Positions 17,240 through 26,111 of a DNA stretch of 44,854 nucleotides are shown here, in pieces. This DNA comes from Methanobacteriota archaeon. GTDB taxonomy: Archaea > Methanobacteriota > Methanobacteria > Methanobacteriales > Methanobacteriaceae. A program made the translations under genes and the position numbers. The first letter of the stretch is position 1. The number at the start of each line of letters is the position of its first letter. The notes below the pieces were generated by a model. The model saw only the letters and a program-made list of their open reading frames with translations. It was not told the origin of the DNA and did no database searches. The stretch lies in the NCBI GenBank assembly GCA_023411115.1, contig JAEYPF010000009.1, positions 1 through 44,854 of the forward strand. The letters are read 5' to 3'.

Positions 17240-19549
17240 ATGAAAGATATGCATGTTATTGCGGCACTGCCTACCAAGGCAAAAACGTGCGTTTTGAAAA
17301 ATAACGGGATCTATGAAAAATTCAGCTATGAAAAAATAGTTAAATCGTGTCTCATGGTGGGTACCTCACTTAGGGATGCAGAAAAAATAGCATCATATGT
17401 AGCATCTGCAGCCTATGACGGTATTCCTACTGCAGAAATTAAGATGCTGGTTTTTGATGCATTAAAGAAGATCAATGAAAAAGCAGCCAACAAATATTTA
17501 GCAGCTAATCAGTTAAAAGTTAGAACTACCAGGGATACGATAGAGCCTTTCGATAAAACTAAAATCGAAAAGACACTTATTGTGGAAACCAATGCTTCAG
17601 AAGACCTTGCTGAAGAAATTGCAACAAATGCATGTAAAGAACTTAAAAAACTCGATGTTGAATACCTGACTGCTCCAATGATCAGGGAAATTGTAAACAC
17701 AAAACTTGTGGAACATGGTCTTGAAACATTGAGACGAAAGTATACCAGGGTTGGTATACCTGTCTACAACATTACTTCCCTTATAAAAAACGGCTCTCGA
17801 GATAATGCAAATATGATTCATAATCCTGAAACTGTTCACAAATATGTCGCAGATGAAGCACTCAAACAGTACGCATTGTTACACATCCTTCCAAACGAAC
17901 TTGCAGATGCCCACATGGGTGGAGACATACATATACATGATCTTGAGTTCTTTGCAGGGCGCCCAATAAACTGCCTGCAGCACGATTTAAGAGTATTTAT
18001 AAGAAATGGGCTTAAAGTTGACGGTACAGGAGACCATACTTCAGTAGCCGGCCCTCCAAATCATATTGAAACATTGATGAACCATTCTGGAGAGATAATG
18101 CTTGCAGCTCAGCAGAACATGAGCGGTGGACAATCAATGAGCCTATGGAACGTATTTGTAGCCCCATTTGCAGCAGGTTTACCTTATGAAAAGGTAAAAC
18201 AGGCAGTTCAGATGTTTATATATAATTTGAACATGGCTTACGCTGCAAGAGGTTCTCAGGTTCCATTTACAAGTATCAACCTTGAATTCACAGTCCCTGA
18301 CTTTTTAAAAGATGAACCCGCCTACGGACCTAAAGGAAAACGTGTAGGAACATATGGGGACTTTGAAGAAGAAACAAGACTATTGCAGCGTGCATTCACC
18401 GAAACACTCCTTGAAGGAGATTCAGATGGCAAACCACACCTCTTCCCAAACACTATCTATGTTTTAAGGAAAGAATGCTTGAAAGAGGAGTTTGAAGAAG
18501 ATATAGGGCGCGTTCACGAGCTTTCAGCTAAGTTTGGGACTGCATACTTTGTAAATATGCTTCCAGATTACAGGGGAAACATGGCAAATTATATGGGGTG
18601 CAGAACTTCATTAAGTGATAACTGGACTGGCGACTGGGAAAAAGATTGTTTCAGGACAGGAAACCTTGCTTATGTTACTCTAAACTTTCCAAGAATTGCC
18701 TATAATTCGAGGGATGAAAATGATATATTTGAATACCTTGACTCTTACCTTGGCCTTGCAGAACAAACACTTATGCTTAGAAGAGAACAGGCCTTGAATT
18801 GTCTTAATAACTATAATTTACTCCCATTCCTATCTCAAAAACCAAGTGAAGATGAAATGTATTACAGAATAGAGAATTCTACAATGTCATTTGGTTTTGT
18901 AGGGCTTAATGAAATGCTTAAGTCATTTTTAGGCGCTGGAATCGAAGATAAAGATGCTAATAAATTTGGGTTAAAAGTACTTGACCATTTAAATGGTAAA
19001 GCATCTGAATTAATTAATCAAACAGGTTTAAGATGGAGCGTTCTCCAAACACCGGCAGAATCTACAGCTTACAGGTTTGCAATGCTTGACATGGAAAAAT
19101 GCAGGGACAAAATCATTGCAAATGGGGATGGAAAAGCTGCTTATTACACCAATTCATCTCATGTTCCGGTTAATGCTGACGTACTGCTTCCAGAAAAAAT
19201 CAAGATTGAAGAGCAATACCATTCCAAGACCCTTGGAGGTCACATTTTCCATGCATTCATGGGGGAATCCTATTCAGACCCTGATGCTCTTATGAGCCTT
19301 ACCGACAAAATAGCTAAAAATTCAGATATTGGTTTCTGGGCTTACAGCTCAGCATTGAGCTTCTGCATAAAATGTAAAACTTTGATGAAAGGTTTACAGG
19401 ACAACTGCGCAGGATGTGGCGAAACTACAGAAGTTGAATGGTATGACAGGATAACTGGATACGTTCAGCAGGTTGGAAGGTCTAAGTCTGCTTCTGGTGG
19501 TTGGAACCCTGGAAAAATGAAGGAATTAATGGATAGGAAGAGATTTTAA
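17240..19549 (+). CDS. nrdD: Anaerobic ribonucleoside-triphosphate reductase
   Basis: The 769-residue protein is a class III ribonucleotide reductase. The N-terminus carries two ATP-cone-like allosteric segments (about residues 10-85 and 88-165), followed by the glycyl-radical enzyme barrel (HIHDLEFFAGRPINCLQ, NMSGGQSMSLWN, NYMGCRTS). The C-terminal zinc site is CIKCKTLMK...CAGCG (about 708-725), and the radical glycine lies in DRITGYVQQ (about G740). The activase NrdG is not in the window. GGAGGAT lies before the ATG at 17240. It makes dNTPs in an oxygen-free cell, next to the replicative polymerase gene. Confidence 0.96.
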   Translation: MKDMHVIAALPTKAKTCVLKNNGIYEKFSYEKIVKSCLMVGTSLRDAEKIASYVASAAYDGIPTAEIKMLVFDALKKINEKAANKYLAANQLKVRTTRDTIEPFDKTKIEKTLIVETNASEDLAEEIATNACKELKKLDVEYLTAPMIREIVNTKLVEHGLETLRRKYTRVGIPVYNITSLIKNGSRDNANMIHNPETVHKYVADEALKQYALLHILPNELADAHMGGDIHIHDLEFFAGRPINCLQHDLRVFIRNGLKVDGTGDHTSVAGPPNHIETLMNHSGEIMLAAQQNMSGGQSMSLWNVFVAPFAAGLPYEKVKQAVQMFIYNLNMAYAARGSQVPFTSINLEFTVPDFLKDEPAYGPKGKRVGTYGDFEEETRLLQRAFTETLLEGDSDGKPHLFPNTIYVLRKECLKEEFEEDIGRVHELSAKFGTAYFVNMLPDYRGNMANYMGCRTSLSDNWTGDWEKDCFRTGNLAYVTLNFPRIAYNSRDENDIFEYLDSYLGLAEQTLMLRREQALNCLNNYNLLPFLSQKPSEDEMYYRIENSTMSFGFVGLNEMLKSFLGAGIEDKDANKFGLKVLDHLNGKASELINQTGLRWSVLQTPAESTAYRFAMLDMEKCRDKIIANGDGKAAYYTNSSHVPVNADVLLPEKIKIEEQYHSKTLGGHIFHAFMGESYSDPDALMSLTDKIAKNSDIGFWAYSSALSFCIKCKTLMKGLQDNCAGCGETTEVEWYDRITGYVQQVGRSKSASGGWNPGKMKELMDRKRF

Positions 19550-19726
19550 CCCTTCGAATAGTTTAATTTTTTCTATTTTAAAATTAAATTCTTATTTTTA
19601 ATTTTTCTATTTTTTAAATAAAATTTCAAAAGCTATTATTTTGACCTTATATTTATTGATTAAAGACAAAATAATAATGTAAGACTATTTATTTAAATCA
19701 TTTTAAAGCACAAAAGAGATGAAAAC

Positions 19727-20530
19727 ATGCCTGAATTTAACCTAAACCGAAGTGCATGCCACAGCTGCGGAACATGCGTATCTACATGTACTATCGGCCA
19801 TCTGGAAATGAATACAAATCCTGAAGTTGTTACAGATACAATGTGCATAGAATGCGGCCACTGCGAAGCAATATGTCCAGAAGGGGCTATTAACATTTCT
19901 GGCCCTGAACTTGAACCTCCAATGGTAGATATAAGCTCTAAAATCTCATCTGAAGATATGGGAAACTACATGAGAAACCGCAGGTCAATCCGGAACTACA
20001 AAAAAAGGGTAATTCCCCATGAGACCATTGAAGAAATCATGGATGTTGTAAGGTTTGCACCTTCTGGAGGTAACCAGCAGCCTGTTGAGTGGATCATCAT
20101 TGAAGACCCGCAGAAGGTAAGAGAACTAGCGGGATTAGTTATAAACTGGATGGAAAAATTAGTGGGGGACAATTCTCCTTTCGCCCAAATACTACCAGTA
20201 GAATCTTTAATCAGCGTCTGGAAAAGCGGTTTAGACCCTATTTTAAGGGGAGCACCGAATTTATTCATTGCTACTGCTAAATCTAACGAGGGAAGTACAC
20301 CAATAGATGGGACTATTGCCCTGAGCTATTTAGACCTATTGTTACCTTCTTTTGGCCTTGGCTCATGCTGGGCTGGTTTTCTTCAAATGGCATCTGATTT
20401 TGAACCCATAAGAGAATTTCTGGGACTAAAAGAAGGTGAAGCATTTTTAGGAGCTTTAATGGCAGGATATCCTGAGTGTAAGTTTTACAGAGTTCCTAAA
20501 CGGAAAAAGCTGTCTGTAAGATATATTTAA
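19727..20530 (+). CDS. Ferredoxin-domain nitroreductase family protein
   Basis: The 267-residue protein joins two [4Fe-4S] sites (C11, C14, C17, C21 and C40, C43, C46, C50, the latter ending in CPEG) to an FMN-binding nitroreductase domain from about residue 85 (RNRRSIRNYKKR, then RFAPSGGNQQPVEW). The nitroreductase C-terminal region (FGLGSCWAGF) is complete. Such fusions take electrons from ferredoxin and reduce an unknown organic substrate. They are common in anaerobes and methanogens. It appears monocistronic, with AAAGAGATG before the start, and converges with the UGSC-associated gene. Confidence 0.9.
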   Translation: MPEFNLNRSACHSCGTCVSTCTIGHLEMNTNPEVVTDTMCIECGHCEAICPEGAINISGPELEPPMVDISSKISSEDMGNYMRNRRSIRNYKKRVIPHETIEEIMDVVRFAPSGGNQQPVEWIIIEDPQKVRELAGLVINWMEKLVGDNSPFAQILPVESLISVWKSGLDPILRGAPNLFIATAKSNEGSTPIDGTIALSYLDLLLPSFGLGSCWAGFLQMASDFEPIREFLGLKEGEAFLGALMAGYPECKFYRVPKRKKLSVRYI

Positions 20531-20571
20531 TCAGAAGAGGGAAAAATTAAGTATTCATTTTGAATACTAAC

Positions 20572-21732
20572 TTATTTTTTAAAATTAAATACAGATGAAG
20601 CTGCATTACCATCTGAAAGCCTTATAACTTCGGTTACAGACTCAGACGAAGTCCCAAACCCATGCGCAATCATGGTATGCCTTCCAGGCCCTCCAGCAAC
20701 AACCACAACCACGTCATCAGGCTTTCTTGTTATCTGAACATTGCCGTCAACGACCCATTTCGAATCGAGTTTTCTTCCACCTCTATCGCCGAGTTCAACT
20801 GGCACAAGGGTATTTTCGTGAATATACCTTTTAACATCTTCTTTGCTCCAGCCATCACTGGCAACAGTTTCAGCATGCTCCGGACTCATTATTACAAGCA
20901 TTTCTCCGGGTACATGGCTGTTGTTACATCCAGCAACGGATGCAGTATCAATAATTGTATCTAAAAGGTCTTCTGCAGTTTTACTTCTGTGATCATTCAC
21001 GTTATGCGGTGAATCTAAGCCCATCATTGTAACTGTGCTTTCTTCTGCACCAAATCCGCGTTCTACATGTAATGGCTCCCATGGATTTTCATTTTCAGCC
21101 TCGCCGAAGCAGTAGCTGTATTTTGATGGGGAACCCATTGTTGCATGGTCTCCAACCCCGGGAATAGCGCCGCCGATGTTTATAAGGCAGAGCCTTATTG
21201 CCCTTCCAATGGTGGCATTTGCAATATTTCCAGGCCCTAAACATGCAGTTCCACTATTTATGCCAATTTCATTTGCTATCGGTCCGTTTAAAATTGTGCA
21301 AATTGCCACGGGGTGTGTTGTGGCATTTACACCATGTAAATTGAATTTTTCATGTGAGAGCGCCTTCATTGAATGTTGGATTATTGGCATAAATTGTGGA
21401 ATACAACCTGCCATTACAGAATTTATCGCGATTTTTTCAACTGTTGCTTTTCCAGACCTTGGTGGAAGAGTTGCTATTAAATCGTCCTTATTCTTACCTG
21501 AAAATTCTAAAAATTTACGAACTCTTTCTCCAGTTGGAGGGATAATTGGCAAACCGTCGGTCTGTTTTTTCATGTAAAATTCATAGCTTAATTTCTCAGG
21601 ATCGGGGTCAACATAAACTTCCATATCGTTTTCAGCAGTCTTACAAAGACGTTGCTCTCCTTCCTCTATATTTTCTCTCAAGAGGTCTTCAATTGAACAT
21701 CCACAATCAGGATCTATCTTTTTATTATTCAT
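20572..21732 (-). CDS. Partner protein of the UGSC (seleno)protein system
   Basis: The 386-residue soluble protein has several strongly conserved-looking blocks: TDGLPIIPPTGERV, PPRSGKATVEKIAINSVMAGC, LNGPIANEIGINSGTACLGP, NANATIGRA-like IANATIGRAIRLCL, and NPWEPLHVERGFGAEESTVT. From memory these blocks accompany UGSC-family proteins in bacteria, sometimes in the same polypeptide. That is consistent with the UGSC gene 25 bases upstream here. Several conserved cysteines (MAGC, TACLGP, CGCS near the N-terminus) and PGPGRH-like VAGGPGRHTM near the C-terminus suggest a redox or cofactor-dependent enzyme. The reaction is not known. GAGGAAT precedes the ATG. Confidence 0.7.
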   Translation of the reverse strand: MNNKKIDPDCGCSIEDLLRENIEEGEQRLCKTAENDMEVYVDPDPEKLSYEFYMKKQTDGLPIIPPTGERVRKFLEFSGKNKDDLIATLPPRSGKATVEKIAINSVMAGCIPQFMPIIQHSMKALSHEKFNLHGVNATTHPVAICTILNGPIANEIGINSGTACLGPGNIANATIGRAIRLCLINIGGAIPGVGDHATMGSPSKYSYCFGEAENENPWEPLHVERGFGAEESTVTMMGLDSPHNVNDHRSKTAEDLLDTIIDTASVAGCNNSHVPGEMLVIMSPEHAETVASDGWSKEDVKRYIHENTLVPVELGDRGGRKLDSKWVVDGNVQITRKPDDVVVVVAGGPGRHTMIAHGFGTSSESVTEVIRLSDGNAASSVFNFKK

Positions 21733-21756
21733 AATATGATTCCTCGATGAGTTTAA

Positions 21757-22266
21757 TTATTCAATCAATTTTTTAATTCTTGGAATGATTTCAAGTGTTT
21801 TGGCCCTAACGCTGTCTTCTTTTTGCCCAGAAATGGGGTGTTTAATTTGAACTATCCTTAAATCATCTGCACCATATGATTTTGCAAGTGATTTTGCATA
21901 GTCCATGAAGTTATCTGAACAAATTGAGATTGTAGGTACGCCTTCTTTTTCAAGCCTTATTGCATCAAGTATGACCCATGTGGAACACGAACCACAGTCT
22001 CCAACTGCTATGATGGACAGGTCTGCAATGGCAGCTTTTTTTAACTGTTCATCTGTTGCAGGCGCTCCTGCTGGTTTTTCAACATTTACTGAGTCTATAT
22101 TCAAATTTTCAGCGATTGTAGCTAAAATAACATCTGCATTTGGTTTCGTATTGTCAAAATATGATATTTCATTGATTTTTTTGGGCACTGGCATTATTTT
22201 AATTTTATCTGTCGCCGATTCACCCAATGGGCTCATTACTTCTTTTTCAGTGATTTTAACTCTCAT
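21757..22266 (-). CDS. UGSC-family protein, cysteine form
   Basis: The 169-residue protein carries the UGSC signature with cysteine in place of selenocysteine: AVGDCGSCSTW (C91 encoded by TGT, C94), followed by ILDAIRLEKEGVPTISI and, near the C-terminus, VQIKHPISG. In bacterial homologs the first cysteine is often selenocysteine, implying a redox-active thiol/selenol. It forms a two-gene unit with the downstream partner (25-base gap). A structured RNA candidate and a TATA box lie 200-340 bases upstream on the same strand. The reaction is unknown; the paired-cysteine motif suggests thiol redox or reductive chemistry. Confidence 0.8.
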   Translation of the reverse strand: MRVKITEKEVMSPLGESATDKIKIMPVPKKINEISYFDNTKPNADVILATIAENLNIDSVNVEKPAGAPATDEQLKKAAIADLSIIAVGDCGSCSTWVILDAIRLEKEGVPTISICSDNFMDYAKSLAKSYGADDLRIVQIKHPISGQKEDSVRAKTLEIIPRIKKLIE

Positions 22267-22469
22267 ATATTTCGCCTATAATATTATTTCCTCTTTTGCT
22301 ATTTTGAATCTTATTCTTTATTAATTTTTAAAACCTAGTTCAAATAAGCAAAACGTGTACTAAATTATACTTAAAGTGTAACATATTTATGTTAGAAAAT
22401 GGAATATTTAAACAGGTACGGCTCTTAAAATGTGTTTAACTACGCTTCTAAAGGACTTGTATCTCAAAA

Positions 22470-22550
22470 AAATGCTGTTATATGGGGGGATTGGTAACTT
22501 CGGTCATTCTCATCACCCCTCCAAGAAGTCACCCTCCTTAAACAGCATTT
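22470..22550 (-). ncRNA. Candidate structured RNA upstream of the UGSC operon
   Basis: A closing stem AAATGCTGTT/AACAGCATTT (22470-22479 with 22541-22550) encloses a G-run/C-run stem (22484-22489 with 22532-22537) and a nine-pair stem (22493-22501 with 22525-22533, one wobble on the minus strand). On the minus strand the apex reads GGTGATGAGAATGACC, which could form a kink-turn-like loop. A TATA box CATATAAAG on that strand (about 22603-22611) would start a transcript about 30 bases before the closing stem. A run of seven T follows it at 22472-22466. It may be an independent small RNA or a leader/attenuator. The plus strand folds almost as well. Confidence 0.45.
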
Positions 22551-22602
22551 CTTTTTTCAATTTTTATTTATTTTAAAATTATGAACCAGAATGGTGTGGG
22601 CG

Positions 22603-22611
22603 CTTTATATG
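22603..22611 (-). promoter_or_regulatory. TATA box for the structured RNA/UGSC leader
   Basis: Read on the minus strand, CATATAAAG lies about 35 bases past the stop of the FMN-oxidase gene and about 55 bases before the closing stem of the RNA candidate. A start 25 bases downstream (near 22580) would give a transcript beginning just before the structure. Confidence 0.4.
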
Positions 22612-22642
22612 GATAATTAAGAATGTTATATCATACTAAAGA

Positions 22643-23902
22643 TTATACCTGTTCATTCATAGCAAGAATATCCATAGTTACATCTTTGAGGGTGTCACAT
22701 CCAGTCAGAATCATCGCCAGGCGAAGATCCTCTTGCACGTACTTTAAATACATTCGTACTGCGGTTTCTCCACCTCCTATAGCCACTTGTGCCAGTGTTC
22801 GGCCAATTAAAGCTATATCTGCGCCAAGTGCAATAATTTTAAGAACATCATATCCGGTTCTTACAGCTCCATCGGCCATAATTGGTATTTTCCCTGAAAT
22901 CTCCTGGGCAATATATGGAAGTACTTCTGCCACACCTTGACCTCCATCCAGGACTCTACCTCCATGGTTGGATACATAACAGGCGCTGGCACCAGAATCA
23001 AGCACTTTAGTAGCGTCCTCAGTGCTCATAATACCCTTGAAAATCACTGGTTTTTCTGTACAATCCACCAGTTCCTGAAGCTCCTTTTCACTTTTCCGAT
23101 AGACTGGTTTCCCGGCAGTATTCCAGAATAAGGACCCTGCTCCTTCCAGATCAACTCCAACTGCAGTTACATCCTGTTCTTCAGCCATCTGGAAGAGCTG
23201 GATGAGCCGTTCTTGAGATTGAGGTTTAAGAATAGGAATGCCATGACCATTATTTTCGCCTACAATGTTAATTCCCAGATCATCCGGGCGTACTGGGGTA
23301 TTTCCCACCAGTCCAATGGATCCAAAGGTTCTTGCCCCTCTTAAAAGCCCGCGATAGAATGCTTCTTCTGGAATAGCATCATTTAAACTGGATTTAACTC
23401 CTGAAAGGCTGGCCCCCATAACAGGGGCAGTAATTTCCTTTCCAAAAATTGAAAGGGACATTTCAGGTTCATGATGGGCCTTGATCAACTGCATTTTCAG
23501 TTTATACTTCTGAAGGGCATCATAATTCGCCTCAAATGTTTTTCCCTGTCCTGCACCTCCGATTCCTATTGGTGCCCCGTATTTCTGTCCAATGCATGTC
23601 CTGCCGGGTTTACCGTCACAGACAGGGAAAACACCGCAAACACCTGTAAGCATTCTCCTTGCTATGGAGCGGTAATATTCCAAACCCTCAGTTCCACCGG
23701 GTTTTCCACTATAAGCCTCCATCTTGACAGCAAAAACATCATCACGTATCTGCTGCAGGTAATCTTTGGGCATTCCGCAGACAGGGCAATGCCACGTGTC
23801 AGGAATTTCCTCCCATGTTGTACCAGGTTTTAGGTCTGTTGTGGAATCTCCATTGTCCTCGTCATATACAAAAACACTACAATAAGTGCAGAGATATTTC
23901 AT
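22643..23902 (-). CDS. Rubredoxin fused to FMN-dependent alpha-hydroxy-acid oxidase
   Basis: The 419-residue protein begins with a rubredoxin domain (C5-x2-C8 in CTYCSV, C39-x2-C42 in CPVCGMP) and continues into an FMN hydroxy-acid dehydrogenase barrel. Visible catalytic marks are FKGIMS (K289), SNHGGRVLDG (H313, R316) and ADGAVRTGYDVLK. Between the domains lies a cysteine-rich segment (C89, C95, C103 in the GVCGVFPVCDGKPGRTC region) seen in anaerobic relatives. The family oxidises lactate-like 2-hydroxy acids, and the rubredoxin would carry the electrons in or out without oxygen. It is last in a tight operon after aspartase, 30 bases downstream. Substrate unproven. Confidence 0.88.
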   Translation of the reverse strand: MKYLCTYCSVFVYDEDNGDSTTDLKPGTTWEEIPDTWHCPVCGMPKDYLQQIRDDVFAVKMEAYSGKPGGTEGLEYYRSIARRMLTGVCGVFPVCDGKPGRTCIGQKYGAPIGIGGAGQGKTFEANYDALQKYKLKMQLIKAHHEPEMSLSIFGKEITAPVMGASLSGVKSSLNDAIPEEAFYRGLLRGARTFGSIGLVGNTPVRPDDLGINIVGENNGHGIPILKPQSQERLIQLFQMAEEQDVTAVGVDLEGAGSLFWNTAGKPVYRKSEKELQELVDCTEKPVIFKGIMSTEDATKVLDSGASACYVSNHGGRVLDGGQGVAEVLPYIAQEISGKIPIMADGAVRTGYDVLKIIALGADIALIGRTLAQVAIGGGETAVRMYLKYVQEDLRLAMILTGCDTLKDVTMDILAMNEQV

Positions 23903-23931
23903 TTTAGTTCACCTTCACTGAAAAATTTTAA

Positions 23932-25338
23932 CTATAATTCATCCATTCTGTAACGATTTTTGGATATGGTCTCAAGATCAAATAATCTGTCTGCCTCTTC
24001 CTTAGAGAGGATTCCTTTTTGGACAGCAAGTTCCTTGATCGATTGATTCGTTTGCATGGCTTCTCTGGCAATTTTTGCAGCCTCTAAATATCCAATTTTT
24101 GGAGAAAGAAGTGTAGCAAGAATAGGGTTCATTCCAGCAATAGTTTTTAATTGTTTTTCATTGACCAAGATGCCTTCAATACACTTGGACTGGAAAACTG
24201 GAAGATAATTATTAAGCATAGATATTGATTCTAGTATATTGGAGGTCATAACAGGAGTCATCACATTTAAATCAATCTGCCCTGCCTGGGATGCAAGTGA
24301 TACCGCAGTATCATTCCCTATGATCTGGAATGAAACCATGTTCAAACACTCTGCCATAACAGGATTAACTTTTCCGGGCATAATGGATGATCCGGGCTGG
24401 ACAGGTGGAAGAATAATCTCATTTAGGCCGGAAGTTGGGCCTGATCCCATTAGGCGGAGATCATTTGCTATCCTGATTAGTTCAAGGGCAAGCTCTTTTA
24501 GAGCACTTGAAAATGCAGCCATCTGAGATCTACTCTGCAATGCCTCGAAGCTGTCACGTGCAGGAACAAGTTCAAGAGATGTTAGTTCAGAAAGCTTTTT
24601 GATTACTTTTTTTCGGTAAAATGGTGGGGAATTTACTCCTGTTCCAGTTGCAGTACCGCCTATTGCGACCTCAAGAAGATCATTTCTTCTTTCATGAATT
24701 CTTTCTACAGCCCTTCTGATTGCACTGCCGTATGCAAGGAATTCGTTTCCTATAGTAACTGGCACTGCATCCATGAGATGTGTGCGCCCTGATTTTGGAA
24801 TTGAAGAGATTTTTTTGCCCTTATGTTCAAATGCACTGGCGAGGTTCAGCAAAGCTATGTGAAGAACATCTGCTTCAAAAAGTATTGCAATATGGGATGC
24901 AGTGGGAAAAGTGTCATTGCTGGACTGTGACTGGTTGACATGATCATTAGGGCTTAAATAATTGTATTCACCTCTTTTTTTCCCTAAAATTTCAAGGGCG
25001 CGGTTTGCAAGCACCTCATTGATATTCATGTTAAAAGAAGTCCCAGCTCCTGCCTGAAAAATGTCCAGGGGGAACTGATCTGCAAGTTTTCCTCCAAGAA
25101 GCTCATCTGCAGCTTTTACAATAGCTTCCCCTCTTACATTGTCAAGAGTTCCAAGCTCCATGTTAGTAATTGCAGCCGCTTTTTTTAGGAGTACATACGC
25201 TTTGATCAGCTCAGGGCGTTCGCGCCGCCCGCTAATTGGGAAATTTTCCACAGCTCGGCAGGTTTGAATGCCGTAGTATGCCTCGTCAGGGATTTCTTTT
25301 TCTCCTATTGAGTCCTTTTCCTGGCGCGTCTTCATCAT
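23932..25338 (-). CDS. aspA: Aspartate ammonia-lyase (aspartase)
   Basis: The 468-residue protein is a class II fumarase/aspartase. It has YYGIQTCRAVENFPISG (about 21-37), the substrate loop FQAGAGTSFNMNINEV (94-109), NDHVNQSQSSND (131-142), SGRTHLMDAVP, and the signature GSSIMPGKVNPV with the catalytic serine near 318. AGAGTS favours aspartase over fumarase, which usually has SGTQ there. It turns aspartate into fumarate and ammonia. Its ATG overlaps the stop of the iron-sulfur subunit gene (ATGATGA), a sign of translational coupling, so its fumarate would feed the reductase encoded just upstream. GGAGGATC serves as ribosome site. Confidence 0.9.
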   Translation of the reverse strand: MMKTRQEKDSIGEKEIPDEAYYGIQTCRAVENFPISGRRERPELIKAYVLLKKAAAITNMELGTLDNVRGEAIVKAADELLGGKLADQFPLDIFQAGAGTSFNMNINEVLANRALEILGKKRGEYNYLSPNDHVNQSQSSNDTFPTASHIAILFEADVLHIALLNLASAFEHKGKKISSIPKSGRTHLMDAVPVTIGNEFLAYGSAIRRAVERIHERRNDLLEVAIGGTATGTGVNSPPFYRKKVIKKLSELTSLELVPARDSFEALQSRSQMAAFSSALKELALELIRIANDLRLMGSGPTSGLNEIILPPVQPGSSIMPGKVNPVMAECLNMVSFQIIGNDTAVSLASQAGQIDLNVMTPVMTSNILESISMLNNYLPVFQSKCIEGILVNEKQLKTIAGMNPILATLLSPKIGYLEAAKIAREAMQTNQSIKELAVQKGILSKEEADRLFDLETISKNRYRMDEL

Positions 25339-26111
25339 TGATCCTCCGGTGCTTTTCCTTTATCAGTTAATTCTTTCCTTGCTTTTGCAATTCCAATGGT
25401 TGGCGGAACTCCTTTTGGACATACTCTGGTGCAGTTTCCAAAGAATTCACATGCCCACCACCCATTTGGGATATTTGCCCTTTCAAGCCGTTCTATTCCT
25501 TCTGATTCTCTTGGATCAATATGAAACCTGTAGAGTTTAGCAAGGGCAGCCGGTCCGAGATATTCTGGATTTTTTCCATCAACCGGGCAGGCACCAAAAC
25601 ATGCTGCACAGAGGATGCAGTTTGTGTACAGCTCAAGCTCAGGTATAGAAGAGGGATCCATGAGTCTTTCCTTTTCAGGAGTTGGTGATGCTGGTTTAAA
25701 TACGGGTTCTACAAACCTGTAGTATCTGAAAAATGTATTCATGTCCACAATAAGGTCCTTAATAACAGGCAAGTGCGGAAGTGGCTCGATTAGAACTTCT
25801 TCTTTTGGATTCCACTCCGTAGTTGTTTCTTCAATTGCAGGATATGGGACAAGATCTGTCTTAAGTTCTCCTTTGAGGAGAGAATCTACCTGTGTCCTGC
25901 AGGCAAGCCGGGGAACTTTGTTGATGAGCATTGCGCAAGTACCGCAGACTGCACCTCTGCAGGAATAATGGAATGCAATTGAGTCATCAAATTGTTTCTG
26001 GATCTCAAATAAAGCTCCCAGTACAGTTAATCCCTGGCTTGATTCGAGTTTATAAGTATCGTAGCGTGGTGAGTCCATTTTCCCATTAAACCTGTATACT
26101 TTTAATTTCAT
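25335..26111 (-). CDS. Fumarate reductase/succinate dehydrogenase iron-sulfur subunit
   Basis: The 258-residue protein has the standard SdhB/FrdB cluster order: [2Fe-2S] ligands C51, C56, C59 and C71 (SCRGAVCGTC), [4Fe-4S] ligands C165, C168, C171 (CILCAACFGACP), and the [3Fe-4S] region C221, C227, C231 (WWACEFFGNCTRVCPKG). It lacks the CCG-type cysteine domains of the methanogen thiol:fumarate reductase TfrB, so a CoM/CoB heterodisulfide-forming role is unlikely. No membrane-anchor gene follows, so the complex is probably soluble or uses another donor. It overlaps the flavoprotein gene by one base and aspA by four. Confidence 0.93.
   Translation of the reverse strand: MKLKVYRFNGKMDSPRYDTYKLESSQGLTVLGALFEIQKQFDDSIAFHYSCRGAVCGTCAMLINKVPRLACRTQVDSLLKGELKTDLVPYPAIEETTTEWNPKEEVLIEPLPHLPVIKDLIVDMNTFFRYYRFVEPVFKPASPTPEKERLMDPSSIPELELYTNCILCAACFGACPVDGKNPEYLGPAALAKLYRFHIDPRESEGIERLERANIPNGWWACEFFGNCTRVCPKGVPPTIGIAKARKELTDKGKAPEDQ

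Noticed and set aside
21757..22266. Selenocysteine encoded by an in-frame TGA in the UGSC motif
   Set aside because: The codon at the key position is TGT, and no in-frame TGA occurs in the gene.
23932..25338. Fumarase C instead of aspartase
   Set aside because: The substrate loop reads AGAGTS, which is the aspartase form; fumarase C normally has SGTQ there. A mixed activity cannot be excluded.
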